This document shows positions 1-9,429 of a stretch of 64,000 bases of DNA, in pieces. This DNA comes from Natranaeroarchaeum sulfidigenes (lineage in GTDB: Archaea; Halobacteriota; Halobacteria; Halobacteriales; Natronoarchaeaceae). The position numbers and the translations under genes are program-made. The notes beneath the pieces are model-generated. The model was not told the origin of the DNA. It saw nothing but the letters and a program-made list of their open reading frames with translations, and did no database searches. The DNA is taken from NCBI RefSeq assembly GCF_017094485.1, contig NZ_CP064786.1:1922001-1986000 (forward strand), read 5' to 3'. The stretch's first letter is position 1. Each line of letters begins with the position of its first letter.

Positions 1-5
1 GACCA

Positions 6-530
6 ATGAAGACCTACGGAAGTGAACCGGGCGCACCCGAGCCGGATCCAGTCAGAGTTGGCATCTCCGAGTTCGAGGTCAGCGATACCGGTCAGTGTCT
101 CAAGTCCTACGGACTGGGCTCCTGTGTTGCGGTCGCACTGTACGACGACCAGTCGCAGGTCGGTGGGCTTGCACACGTGATGTTGCCAAACGGTGATGAG
201 AACCACGATATGAGCGAGCGAAAACCCGGCAAGTTCGCCGATACAGCCATCCGAGCAATGCTTCGCCAGATGGTCGAAACCGGGGCCAGCTACACTGACG
301 TAGAAGCGAAACTCGCTGGCGGCGGCGACATGTTCGAGTTCGAGAGCTTCGGCGACGGCGTCGGGCAGCGAAACGTCATCGCGGCACAGGAGGAACTCGA
401 CAAGCTTGGCGTACCGATTGTCGCCGAGGAAGTCGGCGGGCAGGAGGGCCGAACCGTCGAGTTTGACACTGCAACCGGTATCCTCTCGATCCGGACTGCC
501 GACGGGGAGGGGACAGTTGAGGAACTGTGA
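6..530 (+). CDS. cheD: CheD, chemoreceptor glutamine deamidase
   Basis: CheD deamidates glutamines in methyl-accepting chemoreceptors and in many species works with CheC; it acts in the cytoplasm at the receptor array. The 174-aa protein shows the family core: a catalytic Cys at residue 40 in the GLGSC motif, a His at residue 57 in GGLAHVMLP, and a later GGGDMF segment. The length is normal for the family. The start used is the first ATG in the window, five bases from the edge, and an upstream start cannot be excluded. The stop overlaps the start of cheR by 4 nt (ATGA-type junction), so the two are translationally coupled. The gene is probably near the end of a chemotaxis operon that begins outside the window. 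Confidence 0.95.
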   Translation: MKTYGSEPGAPEPDPVRVGISEFEVSDTGQCLKSYGLGSCVAVALYDDQSQVGGLAHVMLPNGDENHDMSERKPGKFADTAIRAMLRQMVETGASYTDVEAKLAGGGDMFEFESFGDGVGQRNVIAAQEELDKLGVPIVAEEVGGQEGRTVEFDTATGILSIRTADGEGTVEEL

Positions 531-1336
531 GCAGTGAGCACGCGCCGGGTTTTGAGGCACTGACGAGGTTCGTCGAAGAGGAGCTCGATTTCGCGACGAG
601 CCACTACAACGATAGCTACCTGAACCGGCGGTTCTCCTCTCGTCTGCGTCGGACCCGTTCCGATGACTTCGAGGGGTACCTGAAGCTGGTCCGTGAGGAC
701 CCAGACGAGCAGGTAGCATTACTTGACGCGCTTTCGATCAATGTCACCGGATTCTTTCGCAATCCGGACGTCTGGGAGGGTATCAGATCGGTGCTTCGGA
801 CCCTGAGCGACGAGCAAGAGCGGATTCACGTCTGGAGTACTGCCTGTGCTGATGGACGCGAACCTTACTCGATGGCGATGCTCGGACTCGACGATCCACG
901 AACGGCAGGAGACCAGCTCTCCATTCTCGCGACCGATATCAGCGAGCCGGCGCTCGAAACTGCCCGGGAGGGCGTCTACGAAAGCAGCAAAACGATCGAT
1001 ATCGGCGATCAGCTCACCTTCCTCTCGAACTACCATCGGTACGTCGACCAGTCGGGCGACCGCTTCGAGATCCGTGAGCCGGTGCGGCGCATGGTAACGT
1101 TCGAACACCACGATCTGATCAACGACGGCGCGAAATCCGGCTTCGATCTGGTGGTCTGCCGCAACCTCTTCATTTACATCGACAACGGCTACAAGGAGGA
1201 GATGCTAGAGACGATCTCCGAATCACTCCGACCCGGTGGCTATCTCGTTATCGGGAAAGCCGAGACGATCCCGCCGGATCTAAAATCCGACTTTACGATT
1301 CTCGACGGCCGAATGCGGATCTATCAGAAGTCGTGA
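527..1336 (+). CDS. cheR: CheR, chemoreceptor methyltransferase
   Basis: CheR uses S-adenosylmethionine to methylate receptor glutamates, opposing CheB in chemotactic adaptation. The 269-aa protein has an N-terminal helical domain and a Rossmann methyltransferase domain. Diagnostic stretches are INVTGFFRNPDVW near residue 70, GREPYSMAML near residue 113 (SAM-binding region) and VVCRNLFIYID near residue 210. Its ATG lies inside the cheD stop (4-nt overlap). The 3' end overlaps the 3' end of the convergent asparaginase gene by 13 nt, so there is no room for a separate terminator. Confidence 0.95.
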   Translation: MSSEHAPGFEALTRFVEEELDFATSHYNDSYLNRRFSSRLRRTRSDDFEGYLKLVREDPDEQVALLDALSINVTGFFRNPDVWEGIRSVLRTLSDEQERIHVWSTACADGREPYSMAMLGLDDPRTAGDQLSILATDISEPALETAREGVYESSKTIDIGDQLTFLSNYHRYVDQSGDRFEIREPVRRMVTFEHHDLINDGAKSGFDLVVCRNLFIYIDNGYKEEMLETISESLRPGGYLVIGKAETIPPDLKSDFTILDGRMRIYQKS

Positions 1337-2307
1337 TCGGATCCTCGAAACACCTCTCGGACATCTTTCTCGTCGTCAAACACCGATAGGGCGAGCCCGA
1401 GTTTGATCCGGGCTTTCCATGGGGGGAGACCACCCGCCGGAATGACACCGTGATCGTGAAGCGTGTAACTTCCACCAGAGCCACCGTACTTCGGTGCAAC
1501 TTCACCCCGGTAGCACCGTGTCGCCAGCGCGATCGTCAGCCCTCGTTCGATAGCCTCGTCGATTGTATCCCCGACCCGACGGGATGTATTGCCGATCCCG
1601 CTGGCCGCGAGGACCACGCCATCGACGCCGTCGACGATCGCGTGCCTGAGCAACGTGTCCTCGACATCGAGACCGCTCTGGAGCATCTTCACCGTAGTCG
1701 TAAACTCCATTGCCGGGAGCGTGACCGACTCGCTCCGAGGGGATCGACGAAGCGAGATCCCGCTCGAAGTCAGTTCGCCGACCGGGCCTGCCCCGGGCGA
1801 CGTGTATGCGTCTGGTGCGCTGGCGTGCGATTTCGTCACCCACCGGGCAGCGTGGATACGATCGCCGAAGGCGACGTAGACGCCCCGCTCGAACCGGTCG
1901 TCCCCGGCGGTCCGAATCGCAGCTAGCAGATTCGCCGGGCCATCAGCGCTTACGGCATCAGCTGGGCGCTGTGCACCGGTGAAGACGACCGGCACGTCCA
2001 CATCAAGCACGAGATCCAGATAGTACGCCGATTCTTCCATCGTATCGGTACCGTGGGTAACGACGATGCCGTCGATTCCGTCCGCAGCCGCACGTTCGAC
2101 GGCTCGTGCGAGGTCGGCGACCTGATCGAAGCCGAGGTGAAAGCTCAACTCGTCGCAGACACGTTCGACCTCGATGTCGGCGTACGCCTCGATATCGCCG
2201 ACAGCGTCGACGAGGTCGTCGCCGGTCAGCGACGGCGTGGCACCACCGTCTCCCGTGGTCGACGCGATCGTGCCGCCCGTCGCCAGCACACGGATCCGTG
2301 GGGTCAT
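1324..2307 (-). CDS. ansA: L-asparaginase (asparaginase/glutaminase family)
   Basis: The protein hydrolyses L-asparagine to aspartate and ammonia. It is 327 aa long, the normal size for the family. The two active-site loops are visible: LATGGTIAST (residues 8-17, nucleophile Thr 13) and VTHGTDTMEES near residue 85. GAQRPADAVSADGPANL follows near residue 117. It lacks the N-terminal extension of GatD, the archaeal Glu-tRNAGln amidotransferase subunit, which is longer, and no gatE lies beside it. Free asparaginase is therefore preferred, with GatD as the alternative. It is transcribed towards cheR and overlaps its 3' end. The start ATG at 2307 begins directly with the MTPRIRVLATGG core. Confidence 0.88.
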   Translation of the reverse strand: MTPRIRVLATGGTIASTTGDGGATPSLTGDDLVDAVGDIEAYADIEVERVCDELSFHLGFDQVADLARAVERAAADGIDGIVVTHGTDTMEESAYYLDLVLDVDVPVVFTGAQRPADAVSADGPANLLAAIRTAGDDRFERGVYVAFGDRIHAARWVTKSHASAPDAYTSPGAGPVGELTSSGISLRRSPRSESVTLPAMEFTTTVKMLQSGLDVEDTLLRHAIVDGVDGVVLAASGIGNTSRRVGDTIDEAIERGLTIALATRCYRGEVAPKYGGSGGSYTLHDHGVIPAGGLPPWKARIKLGLALSVFDDEKDVREVFRGSDHDF

Positions 2308-2423
2308 ACAATGGAATGGCAGCCGACTATGTTAGTCTTTGTCGATCGGTGTACGGCCGAGTTCACCCGGAGATGCCGGAGTTGGTAACGCTTAACCACC
2401 GGCAAACAGAATTTCGAGGCAAG

Positions 2424-3608
2424 ATGACACCACCGCTCTCGACGCCCGGCCCAACGCTTGGCGTCGTCGGAGGAGGACAGCTCGGCAGGATGCTCGGCGA
2501 GGCTGCCGGGCCGCTGGGGATCGAACTGATCGTCCTGGATCCGACGCCCGAGTGTCCTGCCTCACCGGTCGTCAGGGACCAGATCGTCGGCGAGTTCGAC
2601 GACGAGGAGGCAGTCAGAGAGCTCGCTGATCGGTCGGACTATCTCACCTTCGAGATCGAACTCGCCGATCCGGACCTGCTCGAACGCCTCGAGACGGCCG
2701 CGGACGTCCCGGTCCACCCGTCTCCCGACACGCTTCGGACGATCCAGGACAAGCTCGTCCAGAAGGACACGCTGACCGAGGCTGGGATTCCTGTCCCCGA
2801 GTATCGTCCAGTCGACGATGCCGCGGAACTGCGTGCGGCCCTCGACGAGTTCGGGACGCCCGCGATGGTGAAAGCCCGTGAGGGGGGCTACGACGGCCGT
2901 GGTAACGTCCCCATCGAGTCCCCCGACGACGCAGAATCCGTGCTCGACTCCATCGCCGGGCCCGCGATGGTCGAGAAGTTCGTCGATTTCGAGCGCGAAC
3001 TATCCGTGATCGGCGTCAAAGGGGACGAGGAAGTAGCGACGTTCACGACCGGCGAGAACGTCCACCGCGAGGAGATCCTGCGGGAGACGATCGTCCCCGC
3101 TCGCGCGTCCGAGGACGTACTGGAGCGCGCGCGGTCGGTTGCCCGGGATGTTCTCGGCCTGATGGACGGCCGGGGCGTCTACGGAATCGAACTCTTTGAA
3201 ACGGAGGAGGGTGAGATTCTCGTCAATGAGATCGCGCCGCGCCCGCACAACTCCGGCCACTGGACTATCGAGGGCGCGGTTACCTCCCAGTTCGAACAGC
3301 ACGTCCGGGCGGTCACCGGTCGGCCCCTCGGCTCGACCGAACAGCGTGATCCCACGGTGATGACCAATATTCTGGGCGATGTCGACGAGACTCAGCCTGC
3401 CGAACTCCACGGACTCGACGAGATACTTTCGACCCCGCGGGCGGCACTGCACTGGTACGGCAAACGGGATGTTCGCCCGCTCCGGAAGATGGGCCACCTC
3501 ACGCTAACTGACTCGGGTGTCGATCCTGACGAGCCGGCGGGCAGTCCAGACCAGTTACTCGCACGCGCCCGTGACCTGCGGGACGCCGTGACATTCACCG
3601 AGGGCTGA
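2424..3608 (+). CDS. purK: PurK, 5-(carboxyamino)imidazole ribonucleotide synthase
   Basis: PurK is an ATP-grasp enzyme that carboxylates AIR to N5-CAIR with ATP and bicarbonate in purine synthesis. The 394-aa protein starts with the pre-ATP-grasp Rossmann motif VGGGQLGRMLGEAAG. It carries the ATP-grasp segment KAREGGYDGRGN (about residue 150) and the family signature EIAPRPHNSGHWTIEG with SQFEQHVRAVTG near residues 270-300. The frame stays open to position 2106. I place the start at the ATG at 2424, because a TATA-like CGCTTAACC lies about 30 nt upstream and the conserved fold begins 10 residues later. purE follows after 83 nt. Confidence 0.95.
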   Translation: MTPPLSTPGPTLGVVGGGQLGRMLGEAAGPLGIELIVLDPTPECPASPVVRDQIVGEFDDEEAVRELADRSDYLTFEIELADPDLLERLETAADVPVHPSPDTLRTIQDKLVQKDTLTEAGIPVPEYRPVDDAAELRAALDEFGTPAMVKAREGGYDGRGNVPIESPDDAESVLDSIAGPAMVEKFVDFERELSVIGVKGDEEVATFTTGENVHREEILRETIVPARASEDVLERARSVARDVLGLMDGRGVYGIELFETEEGEILVNEIAPRPHNSGHWTIEGAVTSQFEQHVRAVTGRPLGSTEQRDPTVMTNILGDVDETQPAELHGLDEILSTPRAALHWYGKRDVRPLRKMGHLTLTDSGVDPDEPAGSPDQLLARARDLRDAVTFTEG

Positions 3609-3691
3609 TTCGGACAACCCAGTTCACCGTACCGTTGAGCAGCCACACTGATCCAAAACACACATTGGTCCCTTCTCCGTCGCAGTAGGTA

Positions 3692-4333
3692 ATGGTGGAC
3701 GAAGTCGACGCGTTGATCGAGCAACTGGAGGCACAGGCTGAACAGGACGGCGACCCAGAAACGACGCCGGACGTCGGCATCGTCATGGGAAGTGACTCGG
3801 ATCTCGACGTGATGGCCGGGAGCGAGGAGGGGCGGGCGGGCGCGTACGACGCCTTCGTCGAGGAACTCGGCTTCGAGGAGCAGACCGACTACGAGAATCC
3901 GCCGGAAAGCCGGTATACGTTCGAGACGTTCGTCGTCTCGGCTCATAGAACACCCGAGTTGATGTACGCGTACGCCGAGACCGCGGCCGACCGCGGGATC
4001 GACGTCATCATCGCCGGTGCTGGGGGGAAATCCGCGGACCTGCCGAACATGACGGCGTCGATCGCGTACCCGCTCCCGGTGATCGGGGTGCCCGTTCAGG
4101 AGAAATCCGTCGACTCGGTGATCGGGATGCCGACTGGTGCGCCGCTGGTCGCCGTCGACGCAGGGAAGTCCTTTAACGCCGCTCTCTCGGCAGCACAGAT
4201 TCTCTCGCGTGAACACGAAGAACTTCGCGACCGCCTTGTCGAGTATCACGAGCGACTACAGGCGGACGTCGGGGAAGTCTCCCGAGACCTCCACGAACTC
4301 GGTACCCCCGGATTTCGTGAACGGTGGGAGTAG
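3692..4333 (+). CDS. purE: PurE, N5-CAIR mutase (class with internal insertion)
   Basis: PurE converts N5-CAIR to CAIR, the step after PurK. The conserved core is clear: GIVMGSDSDLDVM, VVSAHRTPELMYAYA, IAGAGGKSADLPNM and GVPVQ. At 213 aa it is longer than the usual 160-170. It has an N-terminal extension of about 27 residues rich in Asp and Glu, and roughly 20 extra residues between SDSDLDVM and VVSAHRTP, containing EEQTDYENPPESRYTF. The C-terminus adds a further helical tail. The neighbour purK fits a shared pathway. The 83-nt gap may hold a separate promoter, but none is obvious. Confidence 0.94.
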   Translation: MVDEVDALIEQLEAQAEQDGDPETTPDVGIVMGSDSDLDVMAGSEEGRAGAYDAFVEELGFEEQTDYENPPESRYTFETFVVSAHRTPELMYAYAETAADRGIDVIIAGAGGKSADLPNMTASIAYPLPVIGVPVQEKSVDSVIGMPTGAPLVAVDAGKSFNAALSAAQILSREHEELRDRLVEYHERLQADVGEVSRDLHELGTPGFRERWE

Positions 4334-4376
4334 CCCGGTGAGAGCGGCAATACCGCGGTAGAACCGCAAGAATCAA

Positions 4377-4389
4377 CCCTTATATGGGT
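4377..4389 (+). promoter_or_regulatory. TATA box of the nuoA operon
   Basis: CCCTTATATGGG provides a TATA element centred near 4383. A transcription start about 25 nt downstream would fall near 4407. That leaves a short leader with GGAG at 4414-4417, eight bases before the ATG at 4426. The ATG at 4384 lies inside this TATA element and is therefore unlikely to be the nuoA start. Confidence 0.6.
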
Positions 4390-4425
4390 GGGTTCCCAAC
4401 CCCAGCACGTTACGGAGAATACGGT

Positions 4426-4833
4426 ATGTCATGGATCGCAGTCGGTGCGCTGGCGTTGGTCGCAATCGGGATTCCGCTCGTGATGATGGCGGCATCCTGG
4501 TTGCTGCGACCCAGCGTGCCAGAAGACAGTAAACGCGCCACCTACGAGAGCGGTGAGGTTCCGACGGGTGGGACACGCATCCGATTCAACATCCAGTACT
4601 ACATGGTCGCACTCCTGTTTGTCGTCTTTGACGTCGAGACCGTGCTTCTGTTCCCCTGGGCTGTTGTGTACACGGATGCCATCGAGCTTGTCGGGCTGGC
4701 ACACGCGCTGGTTCCGATGCTCGTCTTCGTCGGCATCCTCGTCGTCGGACTCGCGTGGGCGTGGCGCAGTGGCGTAGTTGAGTGGGCACGGAGCCCACGC
4801 GTACAAGAACGGACCAAACGGATAGAACAATGA
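4426..4833 (+). CDS. nuoA: NuoA, complex I membrane subunit
   Basis: NuoA is a small membrane subunit at the junction of the quinone-binding and proton-pumping arms of complex I. The 135-aa protein has three hydrophobic helices. It has the family pattern around YESGEVPTGGTRIRFNIQYY (loop after helix 1) and FVVFDVETVLLFPWA (helix 2 with its conserved acidic residues). The start at 4426 (MSWIAVGALAL) is preferred over 4384, because the latter lies in the TATA box. It overlaps nuoB by 4 nt. It is the first gene of an eleven-gene complex I cluster. Confidence 0.95.
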   Translation: MSWIAVGALALVAIGIPLVMMAASWLLRPSVPEDSKRATYESGEVPTGGTRIRFNIQYYMVALLFVVFDVETVLLFPWAVVYTDAIELVGLAHALVPMLVFVGILVVGLAWAWRSGVVEWARSPRVQERTKRIEQ

Positions 4834-5537
4834 GTAGCGATAACCCACGGGACGCGATTGCGGAGAGTACAGCGCCGGTAACAGAGACGCGCGAGGCCCG
4901 AACCGGTCCGGGCGCTGACGATCGGTTCAACTCGAAGCTCCGCGAGGCCTTTGGCGCATCGCCGTTCATTCTCACGAAGTTCGACAAGTTCATGAACTGG
5001 GTGCGTGGCTCCTCGATGTTCATGCTCCAGTTCGGGATCGCGTGCTGTAGCATCGAGATGATGCACACCTATGCGGTCAAACACGACCTCGATCGGTTCG
5101 GCTCCGGCGTTCCGCGTGCTTCGCCACGTCAGGCGGACGTTATCATCGTTCCCGGGACGATCGTCTCGAAGTTCGCCCCGCGGATGAAACGCGTCTATGA
5201 CCAGATGCCGGAACCGAAGTTCGTGGTCGGGATGGGCTCGTGTACGATCTCCGGCGGCCCGTTCCAGGAAGGATACAACGTCGTCAAGGGTGCGGAGGAG
5301 GTCATCCCGGTCGATATTCACATCCCTGGCTGTCCGCCCCGCCCGGAGGCACTCGTCTACGGCGTCGTCAAGCTACAGGAGCGCGTCGCCAACGGCGAGA
5401 CTGCACCGGTGACGGTCAAACCATACGAGCTCCAGCAGTTCGACGACCTCCCGCGCGACGAGGTCGTCGACAAGCTGGCCGACCAGATCGACGAAGACGA
5501 TCTCGTCATGCGATACAACTGGGCTGATTCGCCATGA
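4830..5537 (+). CDS. nuoB: NuoB, complex I subunit carrying cluster N2
   Basis: NuoB holds the terminal [4Fe-4S] cluster N2 that passes electrons to quinone. Ligand motifs visible in the 235-aa protein are [11 protein letters not shown] (adjacent Cys pair), [12 protein letters not shown] and [11 protein letters not shown]. The first 45 residues are a low-complexity haloarchaeal extension and the last 40 are acidic. The ATG at 4830 lies within the nuoA stop (ATGA overlap), and the stop overlaps nuoCD in the same way. An in-frame ATG at 4782 lies inside nuoA and is rejected. Confidence 0.96.
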   Translation: MSSDNPRDAIAESTAPVTETREARTGPGADDRFNSKLREAFGASPFILTKFDKFMNWVRGSSMFMLQFGIACCSIEMMHTYAVKHDLDRFGSGVPRASPRQADVIIVPGTIVSKFAPRMKRVYDQMPEPKFVVGMGSCTISGGPFQEGYNVVKGAEEVIPVDIHIPGCPPRPEALVYGVVKLQERVANGETAPVTVKPYELQQFDDLPRDEVVDKLADQIDEDDLVMRYNWADSP

Positions 5538-7216
5538 GCAAGCAGGAAAAACCAGTGCCCGCTGACATCGGCGTCGACGACGCTGGCGGTGTCGACTACG
5601 ACGAACTCGAAGCGCTGCTCGGCGATCTCGTACTCGACCGGGAGGAACATATAAACGCCGAAGGGTTCGTCGTCCGCCCCGACGAAGTACAGGATGCGCT
5701 GTTCCGCCTGCGTGATGAGGCCGACTTCGATCACCTCTCTTGTGTCACCGCACAGGAGTACGACGATCGCTTCGAGTCTATCTATCATCTCAAAAAGTTC
5801 GACGACCCCACCCAGGAGGTCAACGTCGTCGTGCCGACGACCACCGACAACCCGGTCAGCCAGACCGCAGAACCAGTCTACCGGACGGCGGCGTGGCACG
5901 AACGCGAAGCCTACGATCTTGTAGGAATCGAGTACGAGGGCCATCCCGACCTCCGACGTATTCTCCTTCCAGAAACGTGGCAGGGGCATCCACTCCGGGA
6001 GAGCTACGATCAGGACAAGCCACAGATCGTCCCGCTCTCCGAACACGCCAACCCGCTGCAGGATGACCACCGTGGCGATGGCGAGCAGGCCGACACAATG
6101 TTTCTCAACATCGGTCCGCACCACCCAGCAACCCACGGCGTACTTCACCTGAAAACTGTTCTCGACGGCGAGCAGGTCGCAGATGTCGAGCCCGACATCG
6201 GCTATCTCCATCGCTGTGAGGAACAGATGTGCCAGCAGGGAACGTATCGTCATCAGATCATGCCCTATCCCGACCGGTGGGACTACATCTCCTCTGGCCT
6301 CCTCAACGAATGGGCGTACGCACGTGCTGCCGAGGATCTGGCGGACCTGGAGGTCCCCGAATACGCACAGATCATCCGCACGATGGGTGCGGAGATGTGC
6401 CGGATCGCCTCGCACATGCTCGCGTTGGCGACCTTTGCACTGGACATCAACGGTGATTTCACGGCCACGTTCATGTACGCGATTCAGGATCGCGAGCAGG
6501 TCCAGAACCTGCTCGAAGACCTGACCGGCCAGCGTCTGATGTTCAACTATTTCCGACTGGGTGGCGTCGCGTGGGACCTTCCGGAACCGCGTGAGGAGTT
6601 CTTTGAGAAGACCCGCGACTTCCTCGACGGGCTACCGGAATCCGTCGCCGAGTATCACAACCTACTGACTAACAACGAAGTTCTTCAGTCCCGAACGATC
6701 GAGACCGGTGTTCTCAACCCGGATGTTGCAAAGCAGTACGGTGTGACAGGCCCAGTCGCCCGGGGATCGGGCATCGACTACGATATCCGCCGTGACGACC
6801 CGTACGGCTACTACGATGAGCTCGAGTGGGACGTCATCACGGAGGACGGCTGTGACAACTTCGCTCGACTGCTAGTCAGGATGCAGGAGGTCGAGGAGTC
6901 CGCAAAGATCATCGACCAGTGCGTCGACTTGCTCGAAGACTGGCCTGAGGAGGATCGGACGATCCAGAGTAACGTACCGCGCACGCTCAAGCCCGACCCT
7001 GACACCGAGATCTACCGCGCGGTCGAGGGGGCAAAAGGCGAGCTCGGAATCTACATTCGCGCCGATGGGACGGACAAACCCGGCCGGTTCAAGATCCGGA
7101 GTCCGTGTTTCTCCAATCTCCAGGCGCTTCCGGAGATGTCCGAGGGTGGTTACATCGCGGATCTCGTAGCGACGCTTGGTAGCCTCGATATCGTCCTCGG
7201 GGAGGTGGATCGATGA
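5534..7216 (+). CDS. nuoCD: NuoCD, fused 30- and 49-kDa complex I subunits
   Basis: This 560-aa fusion joins NuoC (about residues 15-175) and NuoD (about 190-560). NuoC is marked by [19 protein letters not shown] and [20 protein letters not shown]. NuoD is marked by [14 protein letters not shown], which contributes to the quinone site, and [16 protein letters not shown]. It ends with [28 protein letters not shown]. The domains are separated by an acidic linker. It forms the peripheral quinone-reducing module with NuoB and NuoI. Junctions on both sides are ATGA overlaps. A CD fusion is also known in some bacteria. Confidence 0.96.
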   Translation: MSKQEKPVPADIGVDDAGGVDYDELEALLGDLVLDREEHINAEGFVVRPDEVQDALFRLRDEADFDHLSCVTAQEYDDRFESIYHLKKFDDPTQEVNVVVPTTTDNPVSQTAEPVYRTAAWHEREAYDLVGIEYEGHPDLRRILLPETWQGHPLRESYDQDKPQIVPLSEHANPLQDDHRGDGEQADTMFLNIGPHHPATHGVLHLKTVLDGEQVADVEPDIGYLHRCEEQMCQQGTYRHQIMPYPDRWDYISSGLLNEWAYARAAEDLADLEVPEYAQIIRTMGAEMCRIASHMLALATFALDINGDFTATFMYAIQDREQVQNLLEDLTGQRLMFNYFRLGGVAWDLPEPREEFFEKTRDFLDGLPESVAEYHNLLTNNEVLQSRTIETGVLNPDVAKQYGVTGPVARGSGIDYDIRRDDPYGYYDELEWDVITEDGCDNFARLLVRMQEVEESAKIIDQCVDLLEDWPEEDRTIQSNVPRTLKPDPDTEIYRAVEGAKGELGIYIRADGTDKPGRFKIRSPCFSNLQALPEMSEGGYIADLVATLGSLDIVLGEVDR

Positions 7217-8301
7217 ACTCGGTTCTGCTGCAGACTGAAGTCCCGTTGATGCCAGACCAGCTCGTCGACCTGCTTGGGCTCGACGCGCTGGGTGTCGCTG
7301 GTGACTTCGTCGGTGCACTGATCGGTGCAGTAGTAATCGCGTCGATCATGCTGGCCAACGCCGCGCTCGCCGGGCCGTGGGCGAAGCGAAAGATCACCGC
7401 CGCGTTCACCGACCGGATCGCGGTAAACCGGGTCGGGCCGTTTGGACTGTTCATCATCATCGCTGACTCCGTTCGTCTGCTCTCGAAGGAGCTCATTATT
7501 CCGGAAGGCGCAGATCGTCCAGCGTACGATATCGGCCCACTGCTGGTCGTGTTATCCGCGCTCGGTGGCTTTGCGGTGATCCCGATGGGATCGCTTGGCC
7601 CACTGAACTTCCAGCTTGCTGACCCGGAGATCGGGCTAGTCTACGTGTTCGCGGTCGCCTCGATAGCCAGCCTCGGGCTGGTGATGTGTGGTTACGCTTC
7701 GGACAACAAGTACTCGATGCTCGGTGGGCTGCGCGCAGTTGCACAGAACCTCGCCTACGAGATTCCGCTGATCGTCACAGCGATGTCCGTCGTGATCTTT
7801 GCAGGGACGCTCCAGCTGTCCGAGATCGTCGCCGCACAGCAGGAGACGCTCGTGACAGTGGCCGGGTTCGCGATCCCGACGTGGTTTGCGTTCGTCAACC
7901 CATTCGCATTCGTCCTGTTCCTCGTGGCGAATCTCGCAGAAGTGGGTCGGAACCCCTTCGATACGCCGGAGGCCCCGACCGAGATCGTTGCTGGGTACCA
8001 GACCGAGTACTCGTCGGTGTACTTCGTGCTAATCTACCTCGGCGAGTTCGTTCACATCTTCCTCGGCGGTGCGATCGTCGCGGTGGTCTTCCTCGGTGGT
8101 CCAGACGGTCCGGTGTTGCCCGGGCTCTTCTGGATGCTCATCAAGATGTGGGCCGTGTTCCTGTTCACCCAGTGGGCACGCTCGGCGATCCCGCGCGTTC
8201 GGATCGATCAGCTGATCGAGATCGGCTGGAAGGGACTTCTCGTCCTTTCCTTTGCTAACCTGATCCTCACTGCGGTCATCGTGGGGGTGCTAGCACTATG
8301 A
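7213..8301 (+). CDS. nuoH: NuoH, complex I membrane subunit
   Basis: NuoH anchors the peripheral arm in the membrane and forms part of the quinone chamber. The 362-aa protein has eight or nine hydrophobic segments. Family motifs include [20 protein letters not shown] near residue 60, [12 protein letters not shown] in the middle, and [26 protein letters not shown] near residue 245, the acidic quinone-site loop. It overlaps nuoCD and nuoI by 4 nt each. Confidence 0.96.
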   Translation: MNSVLLQTEVPLMPDQLVDLLGLDALGVAGDFVGALIGAVVIASIMLANAALAGPWAKRKITAAFTDRIAVNRVGPFGLFIIIADSVRLLSKELIIPEGADRPAYDIGPLLVVLSALGGFAVIPMGSLGPLNFQLADPEIGLVYVFAVASIASLGLVMCGYASDNKYSMLGGLRAVAQNLAYEIPLIVTAMSVVIFAGTLQLSEIVAAQQETLVTVAGFAIPTWFAFVNPFAFVLFLVANLAEVGRNPFDTPEAPTEIVAGYQTEYSSVYFVLIYLGEFVHIFLGGAIVAVVFLGGPDGPVLPGLFWMLIKMWAVFLFTQWARSAIPRVRIDQLIEIGWKGLLVLSFANLILTAVIVGVLAL

Positions 8302-8759
8302 TCGGAATCATGAAATCAATGGCGACGACGATGAAACACGCGCTCGACGGCAACACGTTCACCGTCGAGTATCCCGACGAAGCTCCCGAAGTGAGTCCGC
8401 GATTCCGCGGCGTTCACAAGTTCAGCCAGGAGCGGTGTATCTGGTGTCGACAGTGTGAGAACGTCTGTCCGAACGACACGATTCAGATCGTCACCGACGA
8501 ACAGCGTCAGGGCGAACAGTACAACCTCCACATCGGCCAGTGTATCTACTGCCGTCTCTGTGAGGAAGTCTGTCCCGTCGACGCCATCCTGCTGACACAG
8601 AACTTCGAGTTCACCGGCGACACGAAAGACGACCTCGTGTACAACAAAGAACAGTTGAAGTCCGTTCCGTGGTACAAGGATATCGACCCACTCGCCTCCC
8701 GCGAGCCTGACCGGGACGCATGGATCGGTGAGGGCGAAGGCGAAGCGGACTACCAGTAA
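8298..8759 (+). CDS. nuoI: NuoI, 2x[4Fe-4S] ferredoxin subunit of complex I
   Basis: NuoI carries two [4Fe-4S] clusters that wire electrons to NuoB. The 153-aa protein has two ferredoxin motifs, CIWCRQCENVCP and CIYCRLCEEVCP, about 40 residues apart, and an acidic C-terminus. The ATG at 8298 overlaps the nuoH stop. ATGs at 8310 and 8319 are alternative starts. A hairpin plus T-tract follows the stop, so the first half of the complex I cluster probably ends here. Confidence 0.96.
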   Translation: MIGIMKSMATTMKHALDGNTFTVEYPDEAPEVSPRFRGVHKFSQERCIWCRQCENVCPNDTIQIVTDEQRQGEQYNLHIGQCIYCRLCEEVCPVDAILLTQNFEFTGDTKDDLVYNKEQLKSVPWYKDIDPLASREPDRDAWIGEGEGEADYQ

Positions 8760-8767
8760 GACGACGA

Positions 8768-8794
8768 GCGCCAGCGGCGCGAGTCGGTTTTTTT
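8768..8794 (+). terminator. Hairpin plus T7 terminator after nuoI
   Basis: GCGCC-AGC-GGCGC (8768-8780) forms a 5-bp stem. It is followed by a run of seven T at 8788-8794, nine bases after the nuoI stop. The T-run alone fits archaeal termination, and the hairpin adds support. Confidence 0.6.
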
Positions 8795-9347
8795 GCCCAG
8801 ATCTTGTGGCTGAGTGGTGGCTGAGCGAAGCAAAGCCATCACGAAGCGAGAAAAGGTGGTGGTCGGAAGGTGAAAGCGAAGCGGAGTAGCGGTAGCTGAC
8901 CGGCCACGAGGGAAGTGAGCGGTGAGTCTTTGCCCGACCGGAAAAAAGCCTTCCGAGCCTTGCTTTGCGAAGCACGACCGATGTTGGGTGAGTGGCCGCC
9001 GGCCGAGCGCGATATGATTACCGTATTGTTGGTGTGGTCCAAGGCAACCGTCGCGGGCAGTGATGCTCCGATAGGACTCGTCTGCGAGCGGCCACTCATC
9101 GATGGTCGGAATCTACGCCTGGCCCGTTTGTCGTCACGGCGAACTCGGTATCCTCGTCAGCGCGGGTGGTTGCTGGTGAGCCAACACAGTTCTCTGCGGA
9201 GTAATGATCTCCGACAGCAACGAGCGTCGGAGTTTACACACCGTGCGAGTATTGTCAATCTACTGCTAGATCCCCTACATATCCAGCGCGGTTGTAAGCG
9301 TTCCGAGAGTAGTGTCATGGTAACCCATCCCACGTATTGATCTGTCG
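8795..9347. other. Non-coding spacer inside the complex I cluster
   Basis: No convincing gene was found between nuoI and nuoJ1. Open frames here (for example 8915-9340) give basic, Arg- and Ser-rich proteins unlike haloarchaeal ones. The first 200 bases are purine-rich and contain a short direct repeat (GTGGCTGAG twice at about 8806-8825). The rest looks like degraded sequence. A promoter for nuoJ1 is present at its right end. Confidence 0.6.
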
Positions 9348-9355
9348 TATATAAA
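9348..9355 (+). promoter_or_regulatory. TATA box for the nuoJ1-N transcription unit
   Basis: TATATAAA lies 75-82 nt upstream of the nuoJ1 ATG (9430). A start site near 9380 would give a leader of about 50 nt. It is the best TATA match in the spacer and supports separate transcription of the second half of the cluster. Confidence 0.5.
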
Positions 9356-9429
9356 CCAGTCGGCAAATACGTCGCTCTGACGGAACAGTCTCGAAATCTT
9401 CAAAGGGTATCCACGTAGAAGGGATACTA

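Noticed and set aside
4384-4425. nuoA starting at the ATG at 4384
   Set aside because: That ATG lies inside the TATA box, so a message from this promoter could not contain it.
5357-6415. 352-aa minus-strand frame over nuoB and nuoCD
   Set aside because: It is antisense to two well-supported complex I genes and has no promoter.
8915-9340. 141-aa frame in the complex I gap
   Set aside because: The composition is basic and Arg/Ser-rich, unlike haloarchaeal proteins. There is no family motif or start signal.
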